A DNA stretch of 64,000 nt, taken from assembly GCF_004784465.1 (NCBI RefSeq), contig NZ_SRRU01000002.1, positions 248,001-312,000 on the forward strand, given 5' to 3'. The translations under genes were made by a program, and so were the position numbers. The notes beneath the pieces were generated by a model, which was not told the origin of the DNA, did no database searches, and saw only the letters and a list, made by a program, of their open reading frames with translations. This DNA is from Streptomyces griseoluteus (lineage in GTDB: Bacteria > Actinomycetota > Actinomycetes > Streptomycetales > Streptomycetaceae). Numbering within the stretch: the first letter of the stretch is position 1; every line of letters begins with the position of its first letter. Below, in pieces: positions 15,571 through 24,382 of the stretch.

Positions 15571-18564
15571 ATGACGCCGGGGCGCAGGAGCAGTACGTTC
15601 ACCAGACTGCTTCGGCACGGCTTCACGGACCCCTCGGGAGCGGAACGCCTGCTGGACAGCCCCGAGCTGGCCCCGGTGAAGGCGGACCCGGTCCTCCTGG
15701 AGGCGCTGGGCGCGACAGCGGACCCGGACCTCGCCCTGCGCGGCCTGGTGAGACTGCTGGAGGCCCAGCCGGCCCCCACGGACCACCGGGAACTCCTGGA
15801 CACCCTGATCGCGGCGAAACCCCTCCGCGACCGCCTCCTGGGCGTCCTGGGCGCCTCGGCGGCGCTCGCGGACCACTTGACCCGCCACCCCCACGACTGG
15901 CAGGAACTGGTCACCTACGAACCAAGGGACCTGCACCCGGGAGTCACGGAGTTCGAACGCGGCCTCGCGGAAGCGACGGACCCGGTGGAACTGAGAGTGG
16001 CGTACCGCCGCTGCCTGCTCTCCATCGCCGCGAGGGACGTCTGCGGCACCACGGACGTGACCCAGACGGCAGCGGAACTGGCGGACCTGGCAACGGCCAC
16101 CCTCCGCGCGGCCCTGGCCATGGCCCGGACCGCCGCCCCCGAGGACGCGCAGGCCTGCCGCCTGGCAGTGATCGCCATGGGCAAGTGCGGCGGCCACGAA
16201 CTGAACTACGTCTCCGACGTGGACGTGATCTTCGTGGCGGAGCCCACCCAGGGCACGGACGAGACGAAGGCCCTGAAGGCGGCCACAAGACTCGCCTCCC
16301 ACATGATGCGCATCTGCTCGGAGACCACCGTCGAGGGCTCGATCTGGCCGGTGGACGCGAACCTCCGCCCGGAGGGCCGCAACGGCCCCCTCGTCCGCAC
16401 CCTGAGCAGCCACCTCGCCTACTACCAGCGCTGGGCGAAGACCTGGGAGTTCCAGGCCCTCCTGAAGGCCCGCCCGGTGGCGGGGGACAAGGAGCTCGGC
16501 GAGGCGTACACGGACGCCCTGGCCCCCATGGTCTGGCAAGCGGCCGACCGGGAGAACTTCGTCCCCGACGTGCAGAAGATGCGCCGCAGGGTGGTGGAGA
16601 ACATCCCCCCGGCGGAGATCGACAGAGAGCTGAAGCTCGGCCCGGGCGGCCTGAGGGACGTCGAATTCGCCGTCCAGCTGCTCCAGCTGGTGCACGGACG
16701 CACGGACCCGGCTCTCCGCAGCGGCACCACCCTGAAGGCCCTCCAAGCCCTGGCGAAGGGCGGTTACGTGGGCCGGGAGGACGCCGCCCGCCTCGACGAG
16801 GCGTACCGCTTCCTGCGCGAACTGGAACACCGCATCCAGCTGTTCCAGCTCCGCCGCACCCACCTGGTCCCCGAGGGGGAGGAAGACCTGCGTCGCCTGG
16901 GCCGCTCATTGGGTCTGCGTACGGACCCGGTCGCGGGCCTGCGCCGCGAGTGGAAGCGCCACACAGGAGTGGTCCGCCGCCTCCACGAGAAGATCTTCTA
17001 CCGCCCCCTCCTGGACGCCGTGGCCCAACTGGCCCCCGGCGAAACCAGGCTGAGCGCGGAAGCGGCAAGGGAACGCCTGGTCGCCCTCGGCTACGCGGAC
17101 CCCGCAGCGGCCCTCCGCCACCTCGAGGCGCTGGCCTCCGGCGTGACCCGCAAGGCGGCCATCCAGCGCACCCTCCTCCCCGTCCTCCTCGGCTGGTTCG
17201 CGGACTCGGCCGACCCCGACGCCGGCCTCCTGAACTTCCGCAAGGTCTCGGACGCCCTGGGCAAAACTCCCTGGTACCTCCGCCTCCTCCGGGACGAGGG
17301 CGCGGCCGCGGAGAACCTGGCGAGGGTCCTCTCGGCGGGCCGCCTGGCCCCCGACCTCCTGCTCCGGGCCCCCGAAGCCGTGGCGCTCCTCGGCGACGGA
17401 GACGCGGGCGGCCTGGAACCCCGGGGCAGGGCCCAGCTGGAACAGGAGATCACCGCGGCGGTGAACCGGGCGGAGAACGCGGAACAGGGCGTGACAGCCG
17501 CCCGGGGCGTGAGGCGCCGGGAACTCTTCCGCACCGCCGCGGCGGACATCGTCGGCTCGTACGGCACGGAAACCACCCCGGCGGAGTCCGACGAGGGCGT
17601 CCTGCTGGACCGCACGGGCAGCGCGATCTCCGACCTCACCGCCGCCACCCTCGCCGGCACCCTGCGCGCGGTCGTCCGCGAGACCTGGGGCGACACCCTC
17701 CCGACCAGGTTCGCGATCATCGGCATGGGCAGGTTCGGCGGCCACGAACTCGGCTACGGCTCCGACGCGGACGTGTTGTTCGTGCACGAACCGAGAGAGG
17801 GCGTGGACGAGCACGAGGCCGCGAAGGCCGCCAACAAGGTGGTGGCCGAGATGCGCCGCCTGCTCCAGCTCCCCAGCGCCGACCCGCCCCTGCTGATCGA
17901 CGCCGACCTGCGCCCGGAGGGCAAGTCCGGCCCGCTGGTCCGCACCCTGAAGTCGTACGAGGCGTACTACCGCAGGTGGTCGCTGGGCTGGGAGTCGCAG
18001 GCGCTGCTGCGGGCGGAGCCGGTGGCGGGCGACGAGGACCTGGGCCGCCGCTTCATGGCGCTGATCGACCCGCTGCGCTACCCCGCCCGCGGCCTGGACG
18101 AGGACGCGGTGCGCGAGATCCGCCGGCTGAAGGCCCGGATGGAGTCCGAGCGGCTGCCGCGCGGCGCCGATCCCAAGCTGCACACCAAGCTGGGCCCCGG
18201 CGGTCTGTCGGACGTGGAGTGGACGGTCCAGCTGCTCCAGCTCCGGCACGCCTGGGAGGTGCAGGGCCTGCGCACCCCGAGGACGCGCGAGGCGCTGGCG
18301 GCGGCCCGCGAGGCCGGCCTGATCGGCGCGGAGGACGCGGCCGTGCTGGACGAGGCGTGGGTACTGGCCAGCCGGGTCCGCAACGCGGTGATGCTGGTCC
18401 GGGGCAGGGCGGGCGACACCTTCCCCACCGAGCCCCGCGAGCTGGCGGCGGTGGGCCGCTACCTGGGCTACGGCGAGGGCCGGGCCGGCGACATGCTGGA
18501 CGCGTACCGCCGTACCGCCCGCCGGGCCCGGTCGGTCGTGGACGAGCTGTTCTACGCAGGCTGA
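15571..18564 (+). CDS. glnE: Bifunctional glutamine synthetase adenylyltransferase/deadenylylase
   Basis: 997 residues. Two nucleotidyltransferase domains, as in all GlnE: an N-terminal deadenylylase with GKCGGHELNYVSDVDVIF (about 203-220) and a C-terminal adenylylase with GRFGGHELGYGSDADVLF (about 719-736), each with the G-G-(x)7-S-D-x-D metal motif, joined by a helical regulatory segment. It adds AMP to the active-site tyrosine of GlnA, here Tyr397 of the gene at 53024-54433. ATG at 15571 follows GAGGGGAG. The last 13 bp overlap the PAP2 gene 3' end on the other strand. Confidence 0.97.
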   Translation: MTPGRRSSTFTRLLRHGFTDPSGAERLLDSPELAPVKADPVLLEALGATADPDLALRGLVRLLEAQPAPTDHRELLDTLIAAKPLRDRLLGVLGASAALADHLTRHPHDWQELVTYEPRDLHPGVTEFERGLAEATDPVELRVAYRRCLLSIAARDVCGTTDVTQTAAELADLATATLRAALAMARTAAPEDAQACRLAVIAMGKCGGHELNYVSDVDVIFVAEPTQGTDETKALKAATRLASHMMRICSETTVEGSIWPVDANLRPEGRNGPLVRTLSSHLAYYQRWAKTWEFQALLKARPVAGDKELGEAYTDALAPMVWQAADRENFVPDVQKMRRRVVENIPPAEIDRELKLGPGGLRDVEFAVQLLQLVHGRTDPALRSGTTLKALQALAKGGYVGREDAARLDEAYRFLRELEHRIQLFQLRRTHLVPEGEEDLRRLGRSLGLRTDPVAGLRREWKRHTGVVRRLHEKIFYRPLLDAVAQLAPGETRLSAEAARERLVALGYADPAAALRHLEALASGVTRKAAIQRTLLPVLLGWFADSADPDAGLLNFRKVSDALGKTPWYLRLLRDEGAAAENLARVLSAGRLAPDLLLRAPEAVALLGDGDAGGLEPRGRAQLEQEITAAVNRAENAEQGVTAARGVRRRELFRTAAADIVGSYGTETTPAESDEGVLLDRTGSAISDLTAATLAGTLRAVVRETWGDTLPTRFAIIGMGRFGGHELGYGSDADVLFVHEPREGVDEHEAAKAANKVVAEMRRLLQLPSADPPLLIDADLRPEGKSGPLVRTLKSYEAYYRRWSLGWESQALLRAEPVAGDEDLGRRFMALIDPLRYPARGLDEDAVREIRRLKARMESERLPRGADPKLHTKLGPGGLSDVEWTVQLLQLRHAWEVQGLRTPRTREALAAAREAGLIGAEDAAVLDEAWVLASRVRNAVMLVRGRAGDTFPTEPRELAAVGRYLGYGEGRAGDMLDAYRRTARRARSVVDELFYAG

Positions 18565-19409
18565 GGCGCCCCGGCACCGAGCACGGCTCTGGGCACCTGC
18601 GGCCACCGCCCGTACCAGAGCCGGGCCACGCCCACCCCGAAGGCGAGGCACATCATCCCGCCGACCGCGTCCAGCCAGAAGTGGTTGGCCGTGGACACGA
18701 TGACCAGCAGCGTCAGCGCCGGGTACGCCAGTCCCAGCACCCGTACCCACGGCACCGAGGCCAGCGCGAACACGGTCAGCCCGCACCACAGCGACCACCC
18801 GATGTGCATGGACGGCATCGCGGCGTACTGGTTGGACATGTGCTTGAGGTCGCCGGAGGCCATCGAGCCCCAGGTCTGGTGCACCATCACGGTGTCGATG
18901 AAGTGACCGCCGCGCATCAGCCGGGGCGGGGCGAGCGGGAACAGGTAGTACCCGGCGAGGGCCACGCCCGTGGTGGCGAACAGCACCAGCCGGATGGGGG
19001 CGTAGCGGTCGGGATGCCATCGGTAGAGCCACACCAGCACCCCGATGGTGATCACGAAGTGCAGCGTGGCGTAGTAGTAGTTCATGCCGATGATCAGCCA
19101 ACCCACCGAGTCGGCGGCGTGGTTGACGGACGCCTCGACGGCGATGCCCAGGCGGTGCTCCAGCCACCACACCGCGTCGGCGTTGCGCAGCGCCTCGCGC
19201 CTCTGCTCCGGGACGGCGTTGCGGATCAGCGAGTACGTCCAGTAACTCGCGCCGATCAGCAGGATCTCGAACCACAGCCGGGGGCGCCGGGGGCGGCGGA
19301 CCCGGTCGCGCAGGGCCCGCGTCCCGCCGGCGCCCAGGCCCGTGACGGTCCGCGGTACGGCCACCTCGTCGCGGCGGCCGCCCGGTCCTGTCACGGTCGA
19401 GTCACTCAT
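18552..19409 (-). CDS. PAP2-superfamily membrane phosphatase (inositolphosphotransferase AUR1-like)
   Basis: 285 residues, about six transmembrane helices. The two catalytic blocks of the AUR1/IPC-synthase-like PAP2 group are visible: AMPSMHIGWS and STANHFWLDAVGG, with the His/Asp pair near the extracytoplasmic face. Such enzymes transfer or hydrolyse lipid-linked phosphate; the substrate here is unknown. ATG at 19409 gives a short cytoplasmic lead (MSDSTVTGPG). The upstream continuation of the frame through malR is antisense noise. 3' overlap of 13 bp with glnE. Confidence 0.88.
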   Translation of the reverse strand: MSDSTVTGPGGRRDEVAVPRTVTGLGAGGTRALRDRVRRPRRPRLWFEILLIGASYWTYSLIRNAVPEQRREALRNADAVWWLEHRLGIAVEASVNHAADSVGWLIIGMNYYYATLHFVITIGVLVWLYRWHPDRYAPIRLVLFATTGVALAGYYLFPLAPPRLMRGGHFIDTVMVHQTWGSMASGDLKHMSNQYAAMPSMHIGWSLWCGLTVFALASVPWVRVLGLAYPALTLLVIVSTANHFWLDAVGGMMCLAFGVGVARLWYGRWPQVPRAVLGAGAPQPA

Positions 19410-19507
19410 AGCTACCAAGTCTGCCAGACAAGGGACGCTCGACAGATCATCCCAAGGCTGGTACCACCACGCATGTTCTGCGCGAAAACGCCTGGCCGGG
19501 CAGGGGC

Positions 19508-20542
19508 CTAGCCCCGCGAACGCTCGCCCGGCGCCGAGGCGGTGGAGCCGCGCACGACGAGTTCCGGCATGAAGACGAACTCGCTGTGCGGGGCGGGCGT
19601 CCCGCCGATCTCCTCCAGCAGCGTGCGCACCGCGGCCTGGCCCATGGCCGGGACGGGCTTGCGCACGGTGGTCAGCGGCGGGTCGGTGAACGCGATCAGC
19701 GGGGAGTCGTCGAAGCCGACCACCGACACGTCGCGCGGCACGTCGAGGCCGAGCTGCCGGGCGGCCCGTATCGCGCCGAGCGCCATCATGTCGCTGGCGC
19801 ACACGATGGCCGTGCACTGGCGTCCGATGAGCGCGGCGGCCGCCGCCTGCCCGCCCTCCAGGGTGTACAGCGAGTGCTGCACCAGCTCCTCGGCGACCAG
19901 GTCCGCGCCCAGCCCCAGCTGGTCCTGCATCGCACGGACGAAGCCCTCGATCTTGCGCTGCACCGGCACGAACCGCTTCGGCCCGAGCGCCAGACCGATC
20001 CGGGTGTGGCCCAGCGACACCAGATGCGTGACCGCGAGCGTGGTCGCGGCCCGGTCGTCGGGGGAGATGAAAGGTGCCTGCACCTTCGGCGAGAACCCGT
20101 CCACCAGCACGAACGGCACGCCCTGGGCGCGCAGTCGCTCGTAGCGCTGCATGTCGGCGGTGGTGTCGGCGTGCAGCCCGGAGACGTAGATGATCCCGGC
20201 CACCCCCCGGTCCACCAGCATCTCGGTCAGCTCGTCCTCGGTGGAGCCGCCCGGGGTCTGGGTGGCCAGCACCGGGGTGTAACCCTGCCCGGTCAGCGCC
20301 TGGCCGATGACCTGCGCCAGCGCCGGGAAGATCGGGTTCTCCAGCTCGGGGATGATCAGGCCCACCAGGCCCTCGCTGCGCTGGCGGAGCCGCACCGGAC
20401 GCTCGTAGCCGAGCACGTCCAGCGCGGCCAGGACGGACTGGCGGGTGGTGGCGGCGACGCCCGGCTTCCCGTTGAGGACCCGGCTGACGGTCGCTTCGCT
20501 CACCCCCGCCTGCGCAGCGATGTCCGCAAGCCGTGTGGTCAC
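19508..20542 (-). CDS. malR: MalR, LacI-family repressor of maltodextrin genes
   Basis: 344 residues: an N-terminal LacI helix-turn-helix (RLADIAAQAGVSEATVSRVL, 4-23) with the hinge VLGYERP, then a periplasmic-binding-protein-like effector domain. In S. coelicolor and S. lividans (Reg1) this protein represses malEFG and alpha-amylase genes and is released by maltodextrins. GTG at 20542 gives the known start (M)TTRLADIAAQAG; the frame is open to 20635 but that part is Arg/Ala-rich and lacks conservation by eye. Divergent from malE with CTTGC-type operators between them. Confidence 0.93.
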   Translation of the reverse strand: MTTRLADIAAQAGVSEATVSRVLNGKPGVAATTRQSVLAALDVLGYERPVRLRQRSEGLVGLIIPELENPIFPALAQVIGQALTGQGYTPVLATQTPGGSTEDELTEMLVDRGVAGIIYVSGLHADTTADMQRYERLRAQGVPFVLVDGFSPKVQAPFISPDDRAATTLAVTHLVSLGHTRIGLALGPKRFVPVQRKIEGFVRAMQDQLGLGADLVAEELVQHSLYTLEGGQAAAAALIGRQCTAIVCASDMMALGAIRAARQLGLDVPRDVSVVGFDDSPLIAFTDPPLTTVRKPVPAMGQAAVRTLLEEIGGTPAPHSEFVFMPELVVRGSTASAPGERSRG

Positions 20543-20736
20543 GCCTGTGGACTGTACCGGCCGCACCGCGCCCGGCGCACCGGCGGGACGCCGTGCGCGG
20601 GCGGCCGAACGGCCCGCCGTGGATTGCCGCGTCATCGCGCTCCTCGCCCCTCATGGGTATGTCGTCGCTCGTGCCTGCCGGACTGTCCGCCCGGCGCACG
20701 GCCGCAAGGGGATGATCCCGGCGGCGGCCCCCCGCG

Positions 20737-20760
20737 GCAAGAGCTTGCAGAGTCTTGCAC
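20737..20760. promoter_or_regulatory. MalR-type operator cluster, malR side
   Basis: CTTGCAG (20744-20750) and CTTGCAC (20754-20760) repeat with a 10-bp period; the first also pairs with GCAAG (20737-20741). The same CTTGCA word is repeated before malE, the amylase gene and the pullulanase gene. It lies about 200 bp upstream of malR and 240 bp upstream of malE. Confidence 0.7.
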
Positions 20761-20846
20761 AAGTGTCCGTCAACCCGCCTACCGGCGGTAGACCAGTATT
20801 TCGACAAGGTCTGAGGCAGGTCACGACACGGTAACCCGGCCGTCTT

Positions 20847-20867
20847 CTTGCACTTTTTTTCTGCAAG
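20847..20867. promoter_or_regulatory. MalR-type operator in the malE promoter
   Basis: CTTGCAC (20847-20853) and the inverted CTGCAAG (20861-20867) flank a 7-T tract. It is 134 bp before malE. The 459-bp malR-malE gap holds no gene; I see only these operators, the malE ribosome site and promoter-like AT-rich sequence at about 20880-20900. Confidence 0.75.
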
Positions 20868-21001
20868 GTCTTTCGCGGCGCTTACAACGCTGTTACGTTC
20901 CGAGTCGCCCGGCCGCGGCAATGGCGCAGTCGGCACGACGCGGGTGGCGGCAGACGGGGCCGCCCCTGCAATCTCGGGCTTTTCACCCTCAAGGAGAACT
21001 C

Positions 21002-22276
21002 ATGCGGCGTGGCATAGCGGCCTCCGCGCTCGTGGCGTCCCTCGCCCTCACGGCGACGGCGTGCGGCGGGAGCGACGACGGCGACAGCAAGTCGGACGGC
21101 CCGGTGACCCTCACCTGGTGGGACACCTCCAACGCCACCAATGAGGCGCCGACGTACAAGGCCCTGGTCGAGCAGTTCCAGGCCGCCAACAAGAACATCA
21201 AGGTCAAGTACGTCAACGTGCCCTTCGACCAGGCGCAGAACAAGTTCGACACGGCCGCCGGCTCCAAGGGCGCGCCGGACATCCTGCGGTCCGAGGTCGG
21301 CTGGACCCCGGCCTTCGCCAAGAAGGGCTTCTTCCTGCCGCTGGACGGCACCGACGCCCTCGCCGAGCAGGACAAGTTCGAGCCCAACCTGATCAAGCAG
21401 GCCCAGTACGAGGGCAAGACCTACGGCGTGCCGCTGGTCACCGACACCCTCGCGTTCGTCTACAACAAGGCCCTGTTCAAGAAGGCCGGCATCACCGAGG
21501 CCCCCAAGACCTGGGACGAGCTGAAGGCCGACGCCGCCAAGGTCAAGGACAAGGCGAAGGTCGACGGCTACTGGGGCTCCACCCAGGCGTACTACGCCCA
21601 GTGCTTCCTCTACGGCGAGGGCACCGACACCGTCGACGCCGCGGGCAAGAAGATCACCGTCGCCTCCGCCCCGGCGAAGAAGGCGTACGGCACCTGGCAG
21701 AGCACGTTCTCCGGCAAGGGCCTGCACAAGGCGGACACCACCGCGGACGCCTACGCCCACATCCAGGACGCGTTCGTCAACGGCAAGGTCGCCTCGATCA
21801 TCCAGGGCCCCTGGGAGATCACGAACTTCTACAAGGGCTCGGCCTTCAAGGACAAGTCCAACCTCGGCATCGCCATCGTCCCGGCCGGCTCGGCCGGCAA
21901 GGCGGGCGCCCCGACCGGCGGCCACAACCTCTCGGTCTACGCCGGCTCGGACAAGGCCCACCAGGACGCGGCCCTGAAGTTCGTGAAGTTCATGACCTCG
22001 GCCAAGTCCCAGGAGACCATCGCGCTGAAGAACTCCACGCTGCCGACCCGCGGCGACGCCTACACCTCCCAGGTCAAGGCCGACCCCGGCATCGCCGGCT
22101 ACCAGGGCGTGCTCTCCGCCGCCCAGCCCCGCCCGGCGCTGCCGGAGTACAGCTCCCTGTGGGGCCCGCTGGACACCGAGCTGCCCAAGGTGGCCGGGGG
22201 CAAGGAGCCGCTGGACAAGGGCCTGAGCAACGCCGAGCTGGCCATCGCCAAGCTGGTGCCCGACTTCAGCAAGTGA
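21002..22276 (+). CDS. malE: MalE, maltose/maltodextrin-binding lipoprotein
   Basis: 424 residues: a lipoprotein signal with the lipobox TATAC (Cys21), then a cluster-B solute-binding domain (VTLTWWDTSN, DAFVNGKVASIIQGPWEI). It delivers maltodextrins to MalF-MalG. ATG at 21002 has AAGGAG 5 nt upstream. First gene of malE-malF-malG-aglA; a 19-bp hairpin after its stop probably keeps its mRNA in excess over the permease genes. Expected to be repressed by MalR and induced by maltose. Confidence 0.95.
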   Translation: MRRGIAASALVASLALTATACGGSDDGDSKSDGPVTLTWWDTSNATNEAPTYKALVEQFQAANKNIKVKYVNVPFDQAQNKFDTAAGSKGAPDILRSEVGWTPAFAKKGFFLPLDGTDALAEQDKFEPNLIKQAQYEGKTYGVPLVTDTLAFVYNKALFKKAGITEAPKTWDELKADAAKVKDKAKVDGYWGSTQAYYAQCFLYGEGTDTVDAAGKKITVASAPAKKAYGTWQSTFSGKGLHKADTTADAYAHIQDAFVNGKVASIIQGPWEITNFYKGSAFKDKSNLGIAIVPAGSAGKAGAPTGGHNLSVYAGSDKAHQDAALKFVKFMTSAKSQETIALKNSTLPTRGDAYTSQVKADPGIAGYQGVLSAAQPRPALPEYSSLWGPLDTELPKVAGGKEPLDKGLSNAELAIAKLVPDFSK

Positions 22277-22283
22277 GCCCGTG

Positions 22284-22333
22284 TGGCCGCCGGGTTCCCC
22301 CCGCCGTGGGGGATGGGGGGAACCCGGCGGCCA
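22284..22333 (+). terminator. Strong intra-operon hairpin between malE and malF
   Basis: Arms 22284-22302 and 22315-22333 pair perfectly over 19 bp (TGGCCGCCGGGTTCCCCCC and its complement) with a 12-nt loop, 7 nt after the malE stop. It could act as a partial terminator or as an mRNA-stabilising structure. Confidence 0.85.
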
Positions 22334-22380
22334 CCGGCCTGTGACCAGCCCGCCCCCGAACTTGTAGAAGGTGTCGCACC

Positions 22381-23385
22381 ATGACAGTCGCCATCGACCG
22401 CGCGACCGGCCGGCGCAGCGGTGAGCGGCCGCCCCGGCCCGGTCTCGGGCAGCGCCTGAAGAACGGCTACCAGAGGTACTGGTACGCGTACGCGATGATC
22501 GCGCCCGTGGTCGTCGTGCTCGGCATCCTCGTGGGCTACCCGCTGGTGCGGGGCGTCTACCTGACCCTCACCGACGCCAACAGCCTCAACTCGGCGCGCA
22601 CCATCGGTGTCAACCACATCGACGCCACCTACAAGTTCATCGGGCTGGACAACTACCAGGACATCCTCTTCGGCCCCACGGCCTACGACCGCTTCTGGTC
22701 GCACTTCCTGTGGACCGTGTTCTGGACCGTCGCCTGCGTCACCCTGCACTACGTCATCGGGCTCGGCCTCGCGATGATGCTCGACCAGAAGCTGCGCGGC
22801 CGCACCGTCTACCGGCTGCTGCTGGTGCTGCCCTGGGCGGTGCCCACCTTCGTCACCGTCTTCTCCTGGCGGATCATGCTGGCCGACTCCGGAGTGCTCA
22901 ACCAGATCCTCGGCGCCCTGCACCTGCCCCAGCCGCAGTGGCTGGAGGACACCTTCTGGCAGCGGTTCGCCGCCATCATGGTCAACACCTGGTGCGGAGT
23001 GCCGTTCATGATGCTCTCGCTCCTCGGCGGGCTCCAGTCCATCGACTCCTCGCTCTACGAGGCCGCCGAGATGGACGGCGCGAGCGCCTGGCAGCGCTTC
23101 CGGCACGTCACCCTGCCCGGACTGCGCTCGGTCAGCTCCACCGTCGTGCTGCTCGGTGTGATCTGGACCTTCAACCAGTTCGCCATCATCTTCCTGCTGT
23201 TCGGCCCGACCGGCGCCCCGGACGCCCAGATCCTCGTCACGTGGGCCTACTTCCTCGGCTTCGGACAGCAGCCGCGCGACTTCGCCCAGTCCGCCGCGTA
23301 CGGCGTACTGCTGCTGTCGATCCTCACCGTGTTCACCTCCTTCTACTTCCGCTGGCTGAAGCGCAATGACCAGCTCGCCGTCTGA
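22381..23385 (+). CDS. malF: MalF, maltodextrin ABC transporter permease
   Basis: 334 residues, six transmembrane helices after a basic cytoplasmic lead of about 35 residues. The ABC permease EAA loop is EAAEMDGASAWQRFRHVTLP (from about 228), which docks with the ATPase. AAGGTG precedes the ATG by 9 nt. It lies 104 bp after malE, behind the hairpin, and 19 bp before malG. No ATP-binding subunit gene is in the operon. Confidence 0.94.
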   Translation: MTVAIDRATGRRSGERPPRPGLGQRLKNGYQRYWYAYAMIAPVVVVLGILVGYPLVRGVYLTLTDANSLNSARTIGVNHIDATYKFIGLDNYQDILFGPTAYDRFWSHFLWTVFWTVACVTLHYVIGLGLAMMLDQKLRGRTVYRLLLVLPWAVPTFVTVFSWRIMLADSGVLNQILGALHLPQPQWLEDTFWQRFAAIMVNTWCGVPFMMLSLLGGLQSIDSSLYEAAEMDGASAWQRFRHVTLPGLRSVSSTVVLLGVIWTFNQFAIIFLLFGPTGAPDAQILVTWAYFLGFGQQPRDFAQSAAYGVLLLSILTVFTSFYFRWLKRNDQLAV

Positions 23386-23404
23386 CGCCGCAGGAGCCGC
23401 CGCC

Positions 23405-24325
23405 ATGAGCACCACGACACCCCCCGAGACCGCGCCGGGACTCCCGCTCACCGCCGCCGCACCGGCCGCCGCCCGGCCCCGCGCGACCCGCCGGCGCGGC
23501 GAGCGCGGCCCGCTGGGCACCGTCCTGCTGCACGGCGGCCTGGTCCTGGCGAGCCTGATCGCGCTGGTCCCGGTGGCCTGGCTGTTCTTCCTGTCCCTCG
23601 GCCCGGACAAGGACGACTACCTGCACCCGGGCCGCATCTTCGGCCGGGCGGGCTTCGCCAACTACGCCTTCGTCCTCCAGCACACCGGCTTCTTCGACTG
23701 GTTCAAGTCGACGATGATCGTGGCGCTCGGCACCACCTTCATCGGCGTCTTCGTCGCCGCCACCACCGGCTACGCCGTCTCCCGGATGCGCTTTCCCGGC
23801 TACAAGCCGCTGATGTGGGTCCTGCTGCTCACCCAGGCGTTCCCCATCGCCATCCTGATCGTGCCGATGTACGAGATCTTCGGCGAGCTGGGCCTGATCG
23901 ACACCTACTGGGCGCTGATCCTCATCAACTGCTCCACCGCCGTGCCGTACAGCGCGTGGCTGCTCAAGGGGTACTTCGACACCATCCCCTTCGAGATCGA
24001 CGAGGCGGGCCGGGTGGACGGGCTCACCCCGTTCGGCACCTTCTTCCGGCTGATCCTGCCGCTGGCCCGGCCGGGCCTGGCCGTCGCCGCGTTCTACAAC
24101 TTCATCACGGCGGTCGGCGAGGTCGCGTTCGCCACGACCTTCATGCTGGACGACTCCAAGTACACCTTCGCGGTCGGCCTGCAGACCTTCGTCAGCGAGC
24201 ACGACGCGCAGTGGAACTACATGGCCGCCACCGCGGTGCTGATAGCGATACCGGTGTCCGTGTTCTTCTATCTCGTGCAGAAGAACCTCGTCACCGGCCT
24301 CACCGCGGGCGGCACCAAGGGCTGA
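23405..24325 (+). CDS. malG: MalG, maltodextrin ABC transporter permease
   Basis: 306 residues with a Pro/Ala/Arg-rich lead (1-35) and six transmembrane helices. The cytoplasmic EAA-type loop reads EIDEAGRVDGLTPFGTFFRL (from about 197). ATG at 23405 is chosen over an earlier in-frame codon at 23366, which overlaps malF, because AGGAG precedes it. It forms the membrane channel with MalF. aglA starts 57 bp downstream without a terminator. Confidence 0.94.
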   Translation: MSTTTPPETAPGLPLTAAAPAAARPRATRRRGERGPLGTVLLHGGLVLASLIALVPVAWLFFLSLGPDKDDYLHPGRIFGRAGFANYAFVLQHTGFFDWFKSTMIVALGTTFIGVFVAATTGYAVSRMRFPGYKPLMWVLLLTQAFPIAILIVPMYEIFGELGLIDTYWALILINCSTAVPYSAWLLKGYFDTIPFEIDEAGRVDGLTPFGTFFRLILPLARPGLAVAAFYNFITAVGEVAFATTFMLDDSKYTFAVGLQTFVSEHDAQWNYMAATAVLIAIPVSVFFYLVQKNLVTGLTAGGTKG

Positions 24326-24382
24326 CGCCCCGCCGCACCCACGCCCGAAACGAACCGAACCTCGTCACGCACCAAGGACGCC

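Noticed and set aside
16185..19511. A 1,108-codon frame within glnE in another phase
   Set aside because: Pro/Arg/Gly-only composition; glnE in its own frame has both GlnE signatures.
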